64,000 bases of DNA from Burkholderia pyrrocinia (GCF_018417535.1 NZ_CP070978.1:1116001-1180000); one strand, 5' to 3'. Positions 1 to 13,064 are shown, counted from the stretch's first letter. The notes: generated by a model from the sequence alone, not told the origin. Program-made: numbers and translations.

Positions 1-1769
1 TGCGTGAACGGCTGCGGCATCGGGTAGGTCGTGACCTTGTCGTACGAGTAGATCGGGTTGCCGGCCTTGTCGACGCCGCCGTAGCGGAACCGGTGGATGC
101 CGCGCACGTCGCTCGTGCGCCAGATGTCGCCCTTCGTGTCGACCCACCAGCCCCAGCCGCCGGCCTTGGCCTTGCCAGTCGTGTTGATCTCGAACTCGTC
201 GGCGTCGAGCCGGCCGTTGCCGTTCGCGTCGCGCCATAGCCAGTCGCCGCCGGGCGCCTTGTTCGGCACCTTGTCGACCGGCCGCGCGCGGCCTGCGATC
301 AGGGCCGACGGAATCGCCACCTCGCCGTCGCGCTTCGCATCGAAGCGGTAGATCTTCAGGTGATCGGCGTACATGTCGGTCAGGTACAGGAACGTCCGGC
401 CGTCGACGCGACGCGCGATCGGCATGCCCGGCCACTGGTCCGTGTGGAACACGGGGTCGTCCGGATACTTGAAGCGGTTCGACAGGAAGCCGACGTATTT
501 CCAGTCCTGCCCCGGCGGCTTCGACAGGTCGAGCTCGAAGCGCTTGTTGCCCGTGTACACGCTGTTCGGCCGCGCGGGGTCGAGCCACGCGCCGTCGACG
601 AACAGCAGCCCCTGCACCTGCCAGCGCGGCTTGCCGTCCGGCGTGTAGCTTTCGAGCACCGCGCCGAGCCCCGCGCCGATCGTGTCGTGGCGCGGCCCGA
701 TGCCGTTCATCGACACATACACGTTGCCCGCGCGATCGACGCCGACGCCCGTCAGCCCGTTGAAGCGCTGCGGCCCCGGCCGCCCCGGCACGGGGCCGGC
801 GAAGATGCCGCCGCGCTCGCCGAGCGTGCCGGATTGCGCATAACCCTTGCCGCCTTTCGAAAAGATCAGGATCTGCTGGCGCGGCCCGTTGTCCGCGACG
901 AGCACGCGCCCTTTCGCGTCGACCGCCACGTCCACCGCGTCGGTGCCTTCCGGCAGCGCGGGCGCGTCGTCCAGCTTGCGGCCGTCCGCCCGCACGTGCA
1001 CGAGGTGCGCGGGGCCGTTGAGCGTGTCCGTGAGCAGCCACAGCGTGCCGTCGCCCGCGAGCGCGATGCGGCCCGGTTCGTGCGCGCTCCACGTGCCCTT
1101 CTGCTGCATCGTCTCGGCGTCGAATACATTCACCACGTCGTGCGACGGATTCGTCGCGAACAGCGTCTTGTCGTCGGCCGCGAGGCCGCCCACTTCCGCC
1201 TTCACCTCGCCCACTTCCGAGCGCGCGGGGGCCGGCACCTCGTTGATCATCATGAAGCTTGCAGCCATGCGCGCGCGGCCGGCATCGGCGCGGCCGCCCG
1301 GCGCGACCTGCGGCGCCGCGCGAAACGGCGCGGGCTGCTTCATGTCGCCGATCGTGCGCCGCGAGATGCCGAACCACTGCTTGCCCTTGTCCGGCCAGAT
1401 GCCGGCCGACTGCAGGTGGCCGCGTTCGTTGCCGACACCGATCGCGACATACGCGTACTTGCTGTTTACGGCGATCGCGTTGCCGCCGAGATTGCCCCAG
1501 CCGTGCGTGCCGCCGGCGAAGCCGAGCATCTTCCCGTCCTGGTAGACGCTCGCCTCGGCACCGCTTTCGTCCCAAGGCGCATTCGTATACACCTTGCCTT
1601 CAGGCGTCACCGCGATCGCGCGGATGTCGATCTGCGTCCAGCTTCCGTCGCCATAGCCGAACGTGTTGCCGATCCACGACGTCGTCGCGGGCAACACCGT
1701 CTCGGCCGACGCGGCGCTCGTCAGCAGCGTCGCGCATACCGTCATGCCTACCAGAATCAGACGTCGCAA
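1..1769 (-). CDS. Secreted beta-propeller (NHL/SMP-30-like) protein, C-terminus beyond window
   Basis: At least 589 codons are visible and the frame is still open at the window edge, so the C-terminus is missing. I chose the TTG at 1767-1769 because a GGAG lies seven bases upstream; an in-frame ATG at 1745 is the alternative. Residues 1-21 form a signal peptide ending at Ala-Ser-Ala, so the product is exported. The body contains repeated short strand motifs of the kind G-x-V/I-x-V-A-D and G-x-x-Y-V-S, typical of NHL, SMP-30 or gluconolactonase-like propellers. Near residues 513-525 there is an EF-hand-like calcium loop (Asp-Ala-Asn-Gly-Asn-Gly-Arg-Leu-Asp followed by Asp-Glu). It is divergent from the acyltransferase/GDP-rhamnose operon, so a role in exopolysaccharide handling is possible but only inferred. 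Substrate and catalytic activity are unknown; it may be a non-enzymatic binding propeller. Confidence 0.75.
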   Translation of the reverse strand, partial: MRRLILVGMTVCATLLTSAASAETVLPATTSWIGNTFGYGDGSWTQIDIRAIAVTPEGKVYTNAPWDESGAEASVYQDGKMLGFAGGTHGWGNLGGNAIAVNSKYAYVAIGVGNERGHLQSAGIWPDKGKQWFGISRRTIGDMKQPAPFRAAPQVAPGGRADAGRARMAASFMMINEVPAPARSEVGEVKAEVGGLAADDKTLFATNPSHDVVNVFDAETMQQKGTWSAHEPGRIALAGDGTLWLLTDTLNGPAHLVHVRADGRKLDDAPALPEGTDAVDVAVDAKGRVLVADNGPRQQILIFSKGGKGYAQSGTLGERGGIFAGPVPGRPGPQRFNGLTGVGVDRAGNVYVSMNGIGPRHDTIGAGLGAVLESYTPDGKPRWQVQGLLFVDGAWLDPARPNSVYTGNKRFELDLSKPPGQDWKYVGFLSNRFKYPDDPVFHTDQWPGMPIARRVDGRTFLYLTDMYADHLKIYRFDAKRDGEVAIPSALIAGRARPVDKVPNKAPGGDWLWRDANGNGRLDADEFEINTTGKAKAGGWGWWVDTKGDIWRTSDVRGIHRFRYGGVDKAGNPIYSYDKVTTYPMPQPFT

Positions 1770-2241
1770 TGCGCTTCTCCAGACTCGATGCAAAAGCGAC
1801 CGGCGCCGTCGCGGACTGCCGCCGGCGCACCCTGTCGCTAAATAAATGGGTTTCAAACGTCGCGATGCAGGTTACAAGCAAAAATAATCACAAGAAATTT
1901 GGAAATATTTGGGGATGTTTCCGCGTGAAATATCGAACCGGAACAGGCAGGAAATAGCGTACAAAAACGGCAACAACGACCGCCTTTCATGCACCGCCCT
2001 GTAGAAAATGCCGTTCCGCACCGCCTGTCGCGGCTGTCCGGGCGCCAACCTTTCATCTCACGGCCGAAATAATCGGCGTTTGAATGTTTGTCGTCGGATA
2101 TATGGCGCGCGTTTTTTTGCCGATTTCTTTTCCCTAGAATCGGTTTCGATTCGATATTTCATTTAATGGCATGCATTACGTTCACGCATCGGATGTGCGA
2201 CACGCCGCGGCCCCCGCCGCGCGTCGCGAAGGAGCGGCGCG
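1770..2241. other. Divergent intergenic region, AT-rich
   Basis: This 472-base gap separates the minus-strand propeller gene from the plus-strand acyltransferase operon. It is clearly richer in A and T than its flanks, especially 1860-1930 and 2090-2170, as expected for a divergent promoter region. A six-base inverted repeat sits at 2137-2152. No convincing reading frame or RNA gene is seen. Confidence 0.6.
2137..2152. promoter_or_regulatory. Short dyad (candidate operator) upstream of the acyltransferase operon
   Basis: GAATCG and CGATTC are perfect inverted repeats separated by GTTT, about 90 bases before the acyltransferase start and inside the AT-rich stretch. The position suits a regulator site, but no regulator is encoded nearby and the match could be chance. 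Confidence 0.3.
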
Positions 2242-5333
<3,092 letters not shown>

Positions 5334-5390
5334 ATCACGCGGCGCATGCGCGAACGCGATGCGCCGGACGGAACGGTTTCATGCGAAAAA

Positions 5391-5425
5391 ACAACGGGCC
5401 GCCAGCTTTGCAGGCGGCCCGTTGT
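5391..5425 (-). terminator. Rho-independent terminator of metZ
   Basis: A perfect 13-bp stem (5391-5403 with 5413-5425) has a nine-base loop. On the minus strand it is followed by a run of T (5385-5390), which places it as the terminator of metZ. It may also slow transcription leaving rmd, but there is no T-run on the plus strand. Confidence 0.85.
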
Positions 5426-5469
5426 CGTCGATGCGTTGATGCGTCGATGCGGCGCAAGCACCGCGTCGC

Positions 5470-6660
5470 TCAGCCCTCGAGGCCGCGCGCGAGATCGTTA
5501 CGCAGGTCGCCCGCGTTCTCGAGGCCGACCGACAAGCGGATCAGCCCTTCGGTGATCCCCGCCGCCGCACGTGCTTCCGGCGTGATGCGACCGTGCGTCG
5601 TCGTCGCCGGATGCGTGATCGTCGTACGCGTATCGCCGAGGTTGCCGGTGATCGAGATCAGCTTCGTGCTGTCGATCACGCGCCATGCGTTCGCGCGCTG
5701 CTGCTCGGGCGTGTCGCCCTTCAGCTCGAACGACAGGATCGCGCCGCCCGCCTTCTGCTGACGCTTCGCGAGTTCGTACTGCGGGTGCGACTCGAGGCCC
5801 GGATGGAACACGCGTGCGACCGCCGGATGCGAATCGAGCCAGCGCGCGATTTCCAGCGCATTCGCCGATTGCTTCTCGACGCGCAGCGACAGCGTCTCCA
5901 TCCCCTTCAGCAGCACCCACGCGTTGAAAGCCGACAGCGTCGGGCCCGCGCTGCGCACGAACGGGAACACCTTGCCCATGATGAATTCCTTCGACCCGAC
6001 CAGCGCGCCGCCGAGCACGCGGCCCTGCCCGTCGAGGAATTTCGTGGCCGAGTGCATCACGACGTCCGCACCCAGCTTCAGCGGCTGCTGCAGCACCGGG
6101 CTGCAGAAACAGTTGTCGACGACGAACAGCGCGTTGGCCTGCTTCGCGATCTTGCCGATCGCTTCGATGTCGGCGAGTTCGGTCAGCGGGTTCGACGGCG
6201 TCTCGAGGAAGAACATCTTCGTTTCGGGCCGCACGGCTTCCCGCCATGCGTTCAGGTCGGTCGGGTCGACGAAGGTCGTCGTGATCCCGAACTTGCTGAA
6301 GATCTGCGAGAACATCCCGAGCGTCGAGCCGAACAGGCTGCGCGAGCTGACGAGGTGGTCGCCCGCCTGCAGCGCGGACATCACGACCGACATGATCGCG
6401 GCCATCCCCGACGCGGTCGCGATGCACGCCTCGCCGCCCTCGAGCGCCGCGAGACGCTCCTGGAACATGGTGACGGTCGGGTTCGTGAAGCGCGAATAGG
6501 TGAAGTAGTCTTCCGAATTCGCGAAGCGCTCGGCCGCGTCGGCCGCGCTCTGGAAGCAGAAGCTCGACGTGAGGAACAACGCTTCCGAGTGCTCGTTGAA
6601 GTCGCTGCGCAGCGTGCCCGCGCGCACGGCAAGCGTGTCGAAGTTGAGGGAGTCGTCCAT
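5470..6660 (-). CDS. metZ: O-succinylhomoserine sulfhydrylase
   Basis: A 396-residue PLP enzyme of the Cys/Met metabolism family that makes homocysteine from O-succinyl-L-homoserine and sulfide in methionine synthesis. The start at 6660 (MDDSLNFDTLAVRAG) gives the usual length and has GGAA just upstream; the frame is open further to 6726 but that extension is not family-like. The PLP lysine is in the SATKFLDGQGR motif near residue 210. It lies downstream of purF on the same strand, and both genes have their own terminators. Substrate preference (O-succinyl versus O-acetylhomoserine) follows common Burkholderia annotation and is not readable with certainty here. Confidence 0.93.
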   Translation of the reverse strand: MDDSLNFDTLAVRAGTLRSDFNEHSEALFLTSSFCFQSAADAAERFANSEDYFTYSRFTNPTVTMFQERLAALEGGEACIATASGMAAIMSVVMSALQAGDHLVSSRSLFGSTLGMFSQIFSKFGITTTFVDPTDLNAWREAVRPETKMFFLETPSNPLTELADIEAIGKIAKQANALFVVDNCFCSPVLQQPLKLGADVVMHSATKFLDGQGRVLGGALVGSKEFIMGKVFPFVRSAGPTLSAFNAWVLLKGMETLSLRVEKQSANALEIARWLDSHPAVARVFHPGLESHPQYELAKRQQKAGGAILSFELKGDTPEQQRANAWRVIDSTKLISITGNLGDTRTTITHPATTTHGRITPEARAAAGITEGLIRLSVGLENAGDLRNDLARGLEG

Positions 6661-6727
6661 GTTCCGTTTTCCGTATTCGATGGCCGCGCGTGTCGCGCAG
6701 GCCAAGTCAAAACCAAGCCAAAACAAA

Positions 6728-6758
6728 AAGCCCGCTATGCGTCGGCATCAGCGGGCTT
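6728..6758 (-). terminator. Terminator after purF
   Basis: A nine-bp stem (6728-6736 with 6750-6758) has a small inner stem in the loop. It is followed on the minus strand by a T-rich tract at 6720-6729. It lies 145 bases after the purF stop and before metZ, so metZ probably has its own promoter or is reached by read-through. Confidence 0.8.
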
Positions 6759-6902
6759 CGGTGCGGTACGACAGCGATCGACTCGGGCCGACTGCCGCCG
6801 GCCTTCGCTTTAGCTGTTTTGGGAAGTCGCCCCGCGTCCGCAAGCTGAATCAAATCGACGCAAGGCCACATCCTATCACGCTTCGTCAAAAGCGTGCGGG
6901 TG

Positions 6903-8435
6903 TCACTCGACCGACAGTTGCAGGTTCATCTGCGAGCGTTCGGTGTCGCCGGCCGTATCGCGATCGGCCTGCGACGCCGGCGTGAGGCGCGCGCGCTCGA
7001 TCCTGTCGAGATACTCGGGCGTCACGTCGCCGGTGATGTAGTTGCCGTCGAAGCACGACGCCTCGAAGCCCTCGAGCTTCGGGTTGATGTCGCGCACCGC
7101 GCGGCGCAGGTCGTCGACGTCCTGGTAGATCAGGTGGTCGGCACCGATGATCTTCGCGACTTCGTCGTCGGTGCGGCCGTGCGCGACGAGCTCGCCGCGC
7201 GTCGGCATGTCGATGCCGTACACGTTCGGGAACTTCACGGGCGGCGCCGCCGACGCGAAGATCACCGACTTCGCGCCCGCATCGCGCGCCATCTGCACGA
7301 TTTCATGCGAGGTCGTGCCGCGCACGATCGAGTCGTCGACGATCAGCACGTTCTTGTCCTTGAACTCGATGCTCATCGCGTTGAGCTTCTGGCGCACCGA
7401 CTTCTTGCGCACGGCCTGCCCCGGCATGATGAACGTACGGCCGACGTAGCGGTTCTTGAAGAAACCTTCGCGATACTCGACGCCGAGCTTCGCGGCGACC
7501 TGCATCGCGGCCGGTCGCGACGAATCGGGAATCGGCATCACGACGTCGATCGGCACGTTCGGCAGCTCGCGCCTGATCTTCTCGGCGAGATAGTCGCCCA
7601 TGCGCAGGCGCACGTTGTAGACGGGCACGCCGTCGAGGCACGAATCCGGACGCGCGAGGTACACGTATTCGAACATGCACGGGTTCAGCGTCGGCTGCTC
7701 CGCGCACTGCTGGCTGTGGAAGTTGCCGGCCGGGTCGATGAAGATCGCCTCACCCGGCTGCACGTCGCGCACGAATTCGAAGCCGATGCCTTCGACCGCG
7801 ACCGACTCCGACGCGACCATCCACTCGGTGCCGTGCTCGGTCTCGAGCTTGCCGAGGCACAGCGGGCGGATGCCGAACGGATCGCGGAACGCGAGCAGGC
7901 CGTAGCCGGCGATCAGCGACACGATCGCATACGAGCCCTGCAGGCGGCGATGGACGCCCGAGACCGCCTTGAACACCGAAGCCGGATCGAGTTCGAGATC
8001 GGTCGTCGACAGTTGCAGTTCGTGCGCGAACACGTTGAGCAGCACTTCGCTGTCGGAATTGGTGTTGATGTGCCGGCGATCGATCCGGAACATCTCGTCC
8101 TTCAGTTGCTGCCAGTTCGTCAGGTTGCCGTTGTGCGCGAGGATGATCCCGAACGGCGCGTTCACGTAGAACGGCTGCGCCTCGGCTTCGCTCGACGCCG
8201 AACCGGCCGTCGGGTAGCGCACCTGGCCGATGCCGTAGGTGCCGGGCAGGCTGCGCATGTTGCGCGTGCGGAACACGTCGCGCACCATGCCGTTCGCCTT
8301 GTACATGTGGAAATTGCTGCCGTCCGCCGTCGCGATGCCCGCTGCGTCCTGACCGCGATGCTGCAGCAGCAGCAGGCTGTCATAGATCAGCTGGTTGACC
8401 GGGGATTGGGAGATAACACCTACGATGCCGCACAT
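6903..8435 (-). CDS. purF: Amidophosphoribosyltransferase
   Basis: A 510-residue enzyme for the committed step of purine synthesis, converting PRPP and glutamine to phosphoribosylamine. Met-Cys-Gly-Ile at the N-terminus supplies the catalytic Cys2 of the Ntn-type glutaminase domain (residues 2 to about 240). The phosphoribosyltransferase domain contains the PRPP loop VLIVDDSIVRGTTS near residue 370. The length is normal. It follows cvpA by 51 bases, the widespread cvpA-purF arrangement, and is cytoplasmic. Confidence 0.97.
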   Translation of the reverse strand: MCGIVGVISQSPVNQLIYDSLLLLQHRGQDAAGIATADGSNFHMYKANGMVRDVFRTRNMRSLPGTYGIGQVRYPTAGSASSEAEAQPFYVNAPFGIILAHNGNLTNWQQLKDEMFRIDRRHINTNSDSEVLLNVFAHELQLSTTDLELDPASVFKAVSGVHRRLQGSYAIVSLIAGYGLLAFRDPFGIRPLCLGKLETEHGTEWMVASESVAVEGIGFEFVRDVQPGEAIFIDPAGNFHSQQCAEQPTLNPCMFEYVYLARPDSCLDGVPVYNVRLRMGDYLAEKIRRELPNVPIDVVMPIPDSSRPAAMQVAAKLGVEYREGFFKNRYVGRTFIMPGQAVRKKSVRQKLNAMSIEFKDKNVLIVDDSIVRGTTSHEIVQMARDAGAKSVIFASAAPPVKFPNVYGIDMPTRGELVAHGRTDDEVAKIIGADHLIYQDVDDLRRAVRDINPKLEGFEASCFDGNYITGDVTPEYLDRIERARLTPASQADRDTAGDTERSQMNLQLSVE

Positions 8436-8486
8436 GGCATGTCCTTCAAGATGACAAAATCGGTTCCGTCCTGCCCGGCCGCGTCG

Positions 8487-8981
8487 TCACACGCGTACGT
8501 ACTGGGCCATGCCGTCGGGCAGGAGCTGCTTCAGCTCGTGCACGCCCTGTTCGGCAAAAGGACGCAATAGCGCATTGCGCCAGAAATCCTGTTTGGGCAG
8601 TTCGGTCAGCCCGGCCGCCGCGACCAGCAGCACCACCAGCACGCAGCCGCGGACGAGCCCGAACATCATGCCCAGCGAGCGGTCGACGCCGCCCAGGCCG
8701 CTCGCCTGCGCGATCCGCGACAGCAGCGCGTTCGCGACGCCGGCGACCAGCACGACGCCGATCACGAGCAACGCGAAGGCGATCACCCACTGCGTCAGCG
8801 CACCGCCCGGCCAGTTCGCCGGGATGTACGGCACGACCAGCCCGACGTAGCGGCCCGCGATCACGATCGCCGCGATCCAGCCGATCAGCCCGAAAATCTC
8901 CGACACGAAGCCGCGCCACGCACCGCGCAGCGCCGACAACACGATCACCGCCAATACAGCGTAGTCGAAAGCCGTCAGCAT
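8487..8981 (-). CDS. cvpA: CvpA family inner-membrane protein
   Basis: A 164-residue protein with four hydrophobic segments, starting MLTAFDYAVLAVIVLSALRG, which is the family pattern. CvpA is needed for colicin V production in E. coli and has been linked to envelope stress; its biochemical role is unresolved. It sits between dedD (6 bases upstream) and purF, a conserved operon order. Confidence 0.92.
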   Translation of the reverse strand: MLTAFDYAVLAVIVLSALRGAWRGFVSEIFGLIGWIAAIVIAGRYVGLVVPYIPANWPGGALTQWVIAFALLVIGVVLVAGVANALLSRIAQASGLGGVDRSLGMMFGLVRGCVLVVLLVAAAGLTELPKQDFWRNALLRPFAEQGVHELKQLLPDGMAQYVRV

Positions 8982-8987
8982 CGTGCG

Positions 8988-9824
8988 TTACTGCGTCAGA
9001 CCGGCGTCGCGTACCTTCGCGATCGCGGCGGAAGCCGCCGCGCGATCCGCGAACGGGCCGGCCCGCAACAGTGTAGCCGTGCTGCCGTCCGCCTGCTTGC
9101 GATGCTCGACATATGCGGGCACACCCGCCGATTTCAACTTGGTGGCCCACGAACGGGCCGTCGCGTCATCCTTGAACGACCCGAGCTGCACCGCGAAGCG
9201 CGCGCCGGCCGGCGACGCCGGCGACGATGCGTCGCCGCTGTCCGGGCTCGCGGCGTCGGCGTTCGCGACGGCCGCGGGCGCCGGCTTCGGTGCGGCCGGT
9301 TTCGCCACGGGGGCGGCCGGCTTCGCAGCGGGCTTCGGCGGCGTCACGCTCGCCGTGGTCGTCGTATCGGGTTTCGCGGCCGGCTTGGCGACATCCTTCG
9401 GCGCAGGCGCCGGGACCGCCGCGACGGCGGTGTCGGATGCCGGCGGCTCGTCGTGCGCGACGCCCGCCTGCACGTCGGACGCGTCGTCGTCACGCGGCGC
9501 GACCGCCTGGTGCGCGGGCCGGTTCGGGATGTCGATCGCGATGTCGTCCGTCACCGGCTTCGGGTGCGAATCGAGCACCATCGGCAACACGATCACGGCG
9601 GCCACGACGAGCGCGATCGCGCCGACGAGGCGACGGCGCGCGCGTTGCTTTTCTGGAAGGGTCGGATCGAGGAGCAGCGCGTCCGATTCCGGACGCTCGG
9701 TGCGGCGCGAGCGTCGCTCGACGCGTTCAGTGCGCTCCGTGCGCACGTTCCGGGAGGCCCCGGTGCGACCGCCGCGCCGCGTGGGCGCGTCGTCGTCTTT
9801 TTTGCCGAACGAGAAAATTCCCAT
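8988..9824 (-). CDS. dedD: SPOR-domain cell division protein (DedD-like)
   Basis: A 278-residue membrane-anchored protein. A short cytoplasmic N-terminus rich in Arg, a single membrane helix around residues 65-90 and a long Ala/Pro/Lys-rich linker precede a C-terminal SPOR domain (about residues 205-278, starting FAVQLGSF). SPOR domains bind denuded glycan strands at the division septum, so a septal role in the periplasm is likely. It lies between folC and cvpA in a tightly packed minus-strand operon. Confidence 0.87.
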   Translation of the reverse strand: MGIFSFGKKDDDAPTRRGGRTGASRNVRTERTERVERRSRRTERPESDALLLDPTLPEKQRARRRLVGAIALVVAAVIVLPMVLDSHPKPVTDDIAIDIPNRPAHQAVAPRDDDASDVQAGVAHDEPPASDTAVAAVPAPAPKDVAKPAAKPDTTTTASVTPPKPAAKPAAPVAKPAAPKPAPAAVANADAASPDSGDASSPASPAGARFAVQLGSFKDDATARSWATKLKSAGVPAYVEHRKQADGSTATLLRAGPFADRAAASAAIAKVRDAGLTQ

Positions 9825-9853
9825 GAATGGCTGAGTCCGAAACTGCCCGTCAG

Positions 9854-11164
9854 TCAGTGTTGCTGCGATTTACGGTAGGCCAGCACGCCGGCAACCGTAT
9901 GGAAACTGCCGAAAACCACGATTCTATCATTCTCGGATGCTCTTTTTAGTGCATCGCGAAACGCTTCGGCGGGCGACGCGTAACGCGTCACGCTCGAATC
10001 GGGCCCCTCCTCCACGCCAGCCTTGCGCAGCGCGGCTTCGAGCTGCTCCGCGGAGGCCGCGCGCGGCAGCGGCAGGTCGGTCACGCACCAGTGGTCGATC
10101 TCGCCCTTCAGGTGCCGCAGCACGCCGTCGATGTCCTTGTCGTGCATCGCACCGAACACCGCATACGTGTACGGGAAGAAGCCCATGTTGCCGAGATTCT
10201 GCTCGAGCACGGCCGCCGCATGCGGGTTGTGCGCGACGTCGAGCACGATCGCCGGCTTGCCGGGCAGCACCTGGAAGCGCCCCGGCAGCTCGACGTTCGC
10301 GAGCCCGAGCCGGATGTCCTGCGCGGACACCGGCAGCAGCGGGCGCAGCGCCTCGAGCGCGGCGAGCGCGGCCGACGCATTGATCAGCTGATTCGCGCCG
10401 CGCAGCGCCGGATACGCGAGCGCCGGATAGCGCTTCGCGCGGCCGAGGTAGCTCCACTGCTGGCGTTCCGCGCCCGCCTGCGCCTCGTAGCGGAAATCGC
10501 GGCCGACGAGCCACAGGTCGGCGCCGATCGCTTCGGCGTGGTCGACGAGCGTCTGCGGCGCGGCCGGATCGCCGCAGATCGCCGGCTTGCCCGCGCGGAA
10601 GATCCCGGCCTTCTCGAACGCGATCTTCTCGCGCGTGTCGCCAAGGTATTCGGTGTGGTCGATGTCGATGCTCGTGACGATCGCGCAATCGGTATCGATG
10701 ATGTTGACCGCATCGAGCCGGCCGCCGAGGCCGACTTCGAGGATCACCGCATCGAGCCCGCGCGACGCGAACAGATGCAGGATCGCGAGCGTCGTGAATT
10801 CGAAGTACGTGAGCGACACGGGCTCGGGCAGGGACTTGCGCGCGGCTTCGACGGCCTCGAAGTGCGGCAGCAGTTCGTCATCGGTGACGTTCTGCCCGTT
10901 CACACGCGCGCGCTCGTTGAATTCGAGCAGGTGCGGCGACGTGTGGCAGCCGACCTTGTAGCCCGCGCGCACGAGGATCGTCTCGAGGAACGCGCAGGTC
11001 GAGCCCTTGCCGTTCGTGCCGCCGACGGTGATGACGGGGCACGCGAATTCGAGCTGCAGCGCCGCCTTGACCTGCCCGATGCGGGTCAGGCCCATGTCGA
11101 TGCCGACCGGGTGCGCGCGTTCGAGATGCGAAAGCCACGCGTCGAGAGTGGGAAAAGTGCTCAT
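9854..11164 (-). CDS. folC: Bifunctional dihydrofolate/folylpolyglutamate synthase
   Basis: A 436-residue Mur-ligase-family enzyme. It adds L-glutamate to dihydropteroate and polyglutamate tails to folate using ATP. The P-loop GGTNGKGST is near residues 47-55, the family's DxxH region follows (IDIDHTEYLG), and the C-terminal Mur ligase domain contains LDVAHNPHA. Normal length. It is 29 bases upstream of dedD in the same direction and downstream of accD, with a terminator-like hairpin between accD and folC. Confidence 0.95.
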   Translation of the reverse strand: MSTFPTLDAWLSHLERAHPVGIDMGLTRIGQVKAALQLEFACPVITVGGTNGKGSTCAFLETILVRAGYKVGCHTSPHLLEFNERARVNGQNVTDDELLPHFEAVEAARKSLPEPVSLTYFEFTTLAILHLFASRGLDAVILEVGLGGRLDAVNIIDTDCAIVTSIDIDHTEYLGDTREKIAFEKAGIFRAGKPAICGDPAAPQTLVDHAEAIGADLWLVGRDFRYEAQAGAERQQWSYLGRAKRYPALAYPALRGANQLINASAALAALEALRPLLPVSAQDIRLGLANVELPGRFQVLPGKPAIVLDVAHNPHAAAVLEQNLGNMGFFPYTYAVFGAMHDKDIDGVLRHLKGEIDHWCVTDLPLPRAASAEQLEAALRKAGVEEGPDSSVTRYASPAEAFRDALKRASENDRIVVFGSFHTVAGVLAYRKSQQH

Positions 11165-11208
11165 CGGATCAAATCTGGATCGGTACCGCCACTACGCCAA
11201 AAAACGAA

Positions 11209-11242
11209 GCGCGCCGCCTGACGCTGAAGCCAGGCGACGCGC
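11209..11242 (-). terminator. Hairpin with T-rich tail between accD and folC
   Basis: A 12-bp stem with one mismatch (11209-11220 with 11231-11242) is followed on the minus strand by a T-rich stretch, as in a factor-independent terminator for accD. It may be only partly efficient, because accD and folC usually stay together. Confidence 0.65.
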
Positions 11243-11264
11243 AGGGTTCACCACCTCGCGCCGG

Positions 11265-12137
11265 TCAGGCCAGCGCGTCGGCCGGCTGGCGCTGCAGCAG
11301 CGCGAGCAGTTGCGCGATCTCGTCGCGCATCTTGCGGCGGTCGACGATCATGTCGATCGCGCCCGTCGTCAGCAGGAATTCGGCGCGCTGGAAGCCTTCC
11401 GGCAGCTTCTCGCGGACCGTCTGCTCGATCACGCGCGGGCCGGCGAAGCCGATCAGCGCCTTCGGCTCGGCGATCACGACGTCGCCGAGGAACGCAAAGC
11501 TTGCCGACACGCCACCCATCGTCGGGTCGGTCAGCACCGAAATGAACGGCAGCTTCGCTTCGGCGAGCTTGGTCAGCATCGCGGTGGTTTTCGCCATCTG
11601 CATCAGCGACAGCAGGCTTTCCTGCATCCGCGCGCCGCCCGACGCCGTGAAGCAGATGAACGGCACCTGCTGCTCCAGCGCGTTCTGCGCGCCGCGCGCG
11701 AAGCGCTCGCCGACGACCGAGCCCATCGAGCCGCCCATGAACGAGAACTCGAAGCACGCCGCGACAACCGGCAGCGTGTGGATCGCGCCGCCCATCACGA
11801 CCATCGCGTCGGTTTCGCCCGTCTCGTCCATCGCTTCCTTCAGACGATCGGGATACTTGCGGCTGTCCTTGAACTTCAGCGAGTCGACCGGCACGATTTC
11901 CTGGCCGATCTCGTAGCGGCCTTCCGGATCGAGCAGCCCGTCGAGACGCTCGCGCGCGCCGATGCGCATGTGGTGATCGCACTTCGGGCACACGTGCAGG
12001 TTCGCGTCCACGTCGTTGCGATACAGCACGGCCTCGCAGGACGGGCACTTGACCCACAGGCCTTCCGGAATGCCCTTGCGGCTTTTCGGGTCGGTCTGCT
12101 TGATCTTCGGCGGCAACAGTTTGTCGAGCCAGCTCAT
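11265..12137 (-). CDS. accD: Acetyl-CoA carboxylase carboxyltransferase subunit beta
   Basis: A 290-residue beta subunit that, with AccA, transfers carboxyl from biotin carboxyl carrier protein to acetyl-CoA to give malonyl-CoA for fatty acid synthesis. The N-terminal zinc ribbon is intact: CPSC near residue 30 and CPKC 19 residues later. The carboxyltransferase core contains the oxyanion-type GGARMQES region. It lies between trpA (66 bases upstream) and folC, as in other Burkholderia. Confidence 0.96.
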   Translation of the reverse strand: MSWLDKLLPPKIKQTDPKSRKGIPEGLWVKCPSCEAVLYRNDVDANLHVCPKCDHHMRIGARERLDGLLDPEGRYEIGQEIVPVDSLKFKDSRKYPDRLKEAMDETGETDAMVVMGGAIHTLPVVAACFEFSFMGGSMGSVVGERFARGAQNALEQQVPFICFTASGGARMQESLLSLMQMAKTTAMLTKLAEAKLPFISVLTDPTMGGVSASFAFLGDVVIAEPKALIGFAGPRVIEQTVREKLPEGFQRAEFLLTTGAIDMIVDRRKMRDEIAQLLALLQRQPADALA

Positions 12138-12202
12138 CGTATGGTTTCCTGTTCCGTGGCGGGCCGGGCCGCGTGGCCCGTTCCCGCCTTCCTGTGTTGT
12201 GT

Positions 12203-13018
12203 TTATCGCGCCGTCTTGCCCGCGCCGTCCAGCGCGGCGCGCAGCTCGGCGATGAACGCCTTCAGCGCGGCCGCGGCGCCTTCCGGTGCGGCGCTTTCGA
12301 GCAGCTGCACGAGGCGGCTGCCGATCACGACGGCGTCCGACACCTCGGCCACCGCGCGCGCCGTTTCAGCGTCGCGGATGCCGAAGCCGACGCCCACCGG
12401 AACCGGCACACGCGACTTGATGGCCGGGATTTTACCCGCAATGCTCGAAACATCCAGATTTCCCGCGCCGGTCACCCCCTTGAGCGACACGTAATACACG
12501 TAGCCGCTCGCGATCTTGCCGACGTCGGCGATGCGTTCGTCGGTCGACGTGGGCGCGAGCAGGAAGATCGGATCGATCTGCGCGGCGCGCATCTTTTCAG
12601 CGAATACGCCCGCCTCTTCCGGCGGATAGTCGACGACCAGCACGCCGTCGACACCGGCCGCATGCGCCGCGGCCGCGAACGCGTCGACGCCCATCCGCTC
12701 GATCGGGTTCGCATAACCCATCAGCACGACGGGGGTTTTGGGGTCGGTTTCGCGGAAGCGCTTCACGTCGGCGAGCACGCTCTTCAGCGTGACGCCGCGC
12801 GCGAGCGCGCGTTCCGACGAGCGCTGGATCACGGGGCCGTCGGCCATCGGGTCCGAGAACGGCACGCCGAGTTCGATCACGTCCGCGCCGCCTTCGGCGA
12901 GCGCGTGCATGAATTCGACGGTCTTCGCGGGATCGGGGTCGCCGGCCGTGATGAACGGGATCAGGCCCTTTCGGCCTTGTTCGGCGAGCGCGGCAAAGGT
13001 CTGCTGGATACGGGACAT
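12203..13018 (-). CDS. trpA: Tryptophan synthase alpha chain
   Basis: A 271-residue TIM barrel that cleaves indole-3-glycerol phosphate to indole and glyceraldehyde-3-phosphate and channels indole to TrpB. The catalytic Glu lies in ELGVPFSDP (about residues 48-56), and the second acid is in the VVDYPPEE region. Normal length. A DNA methyltransferase gene separates it from trpB. Confidence 0.97.
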   Translation of the reverse strand: MSRIQQTFAALAEQGRKGLIPFITAGDPDPAKTVEFMHALAEGGADVIELGVPFSDPMADGPVIQRSSERALARGVTLKSVLADVKRFRETDPKTPVVLMGYANPIERMGVDAFAAAAHAAGVDGVLVVDYPPEEAGVFAEKMRAAQIDPIFLLAPTSTDERIADVGKIASGYVYYVSLKGVTGAGNLDVSSIAGKIPAIKSRVPVPVGVGFGIRDAETARAVAEVSDAVVIGSRLVQLLESAAPEGAAAALKAFIAELRAALDGAGKTAR

Positions 13019-13064
13019 GGCAATTTTCCTCGATGCATTGCGTTCGGCGATGCGGCGGCGCGAT

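Noticed and set aside
360..1841. Long plus-strand open frame (493 codons) over the propeller gene
   Set aside because: It is Arg/Val/His-rich with no domain and is the antisense shadow of the minus-strand gene, which has a signal peptide and a ribosome site.
6661..6902. A SAM riboswitch before metZ
   Set aside because: The gap contains only the purF terminator hairpin and a short leader; I could not draw SAM-I or SAM-II conserved elements.
6894..8570. 558-codon plus-strand frame over purF
   Set aside because: Antisense shadow; purF on the minus strand is unambiguous.
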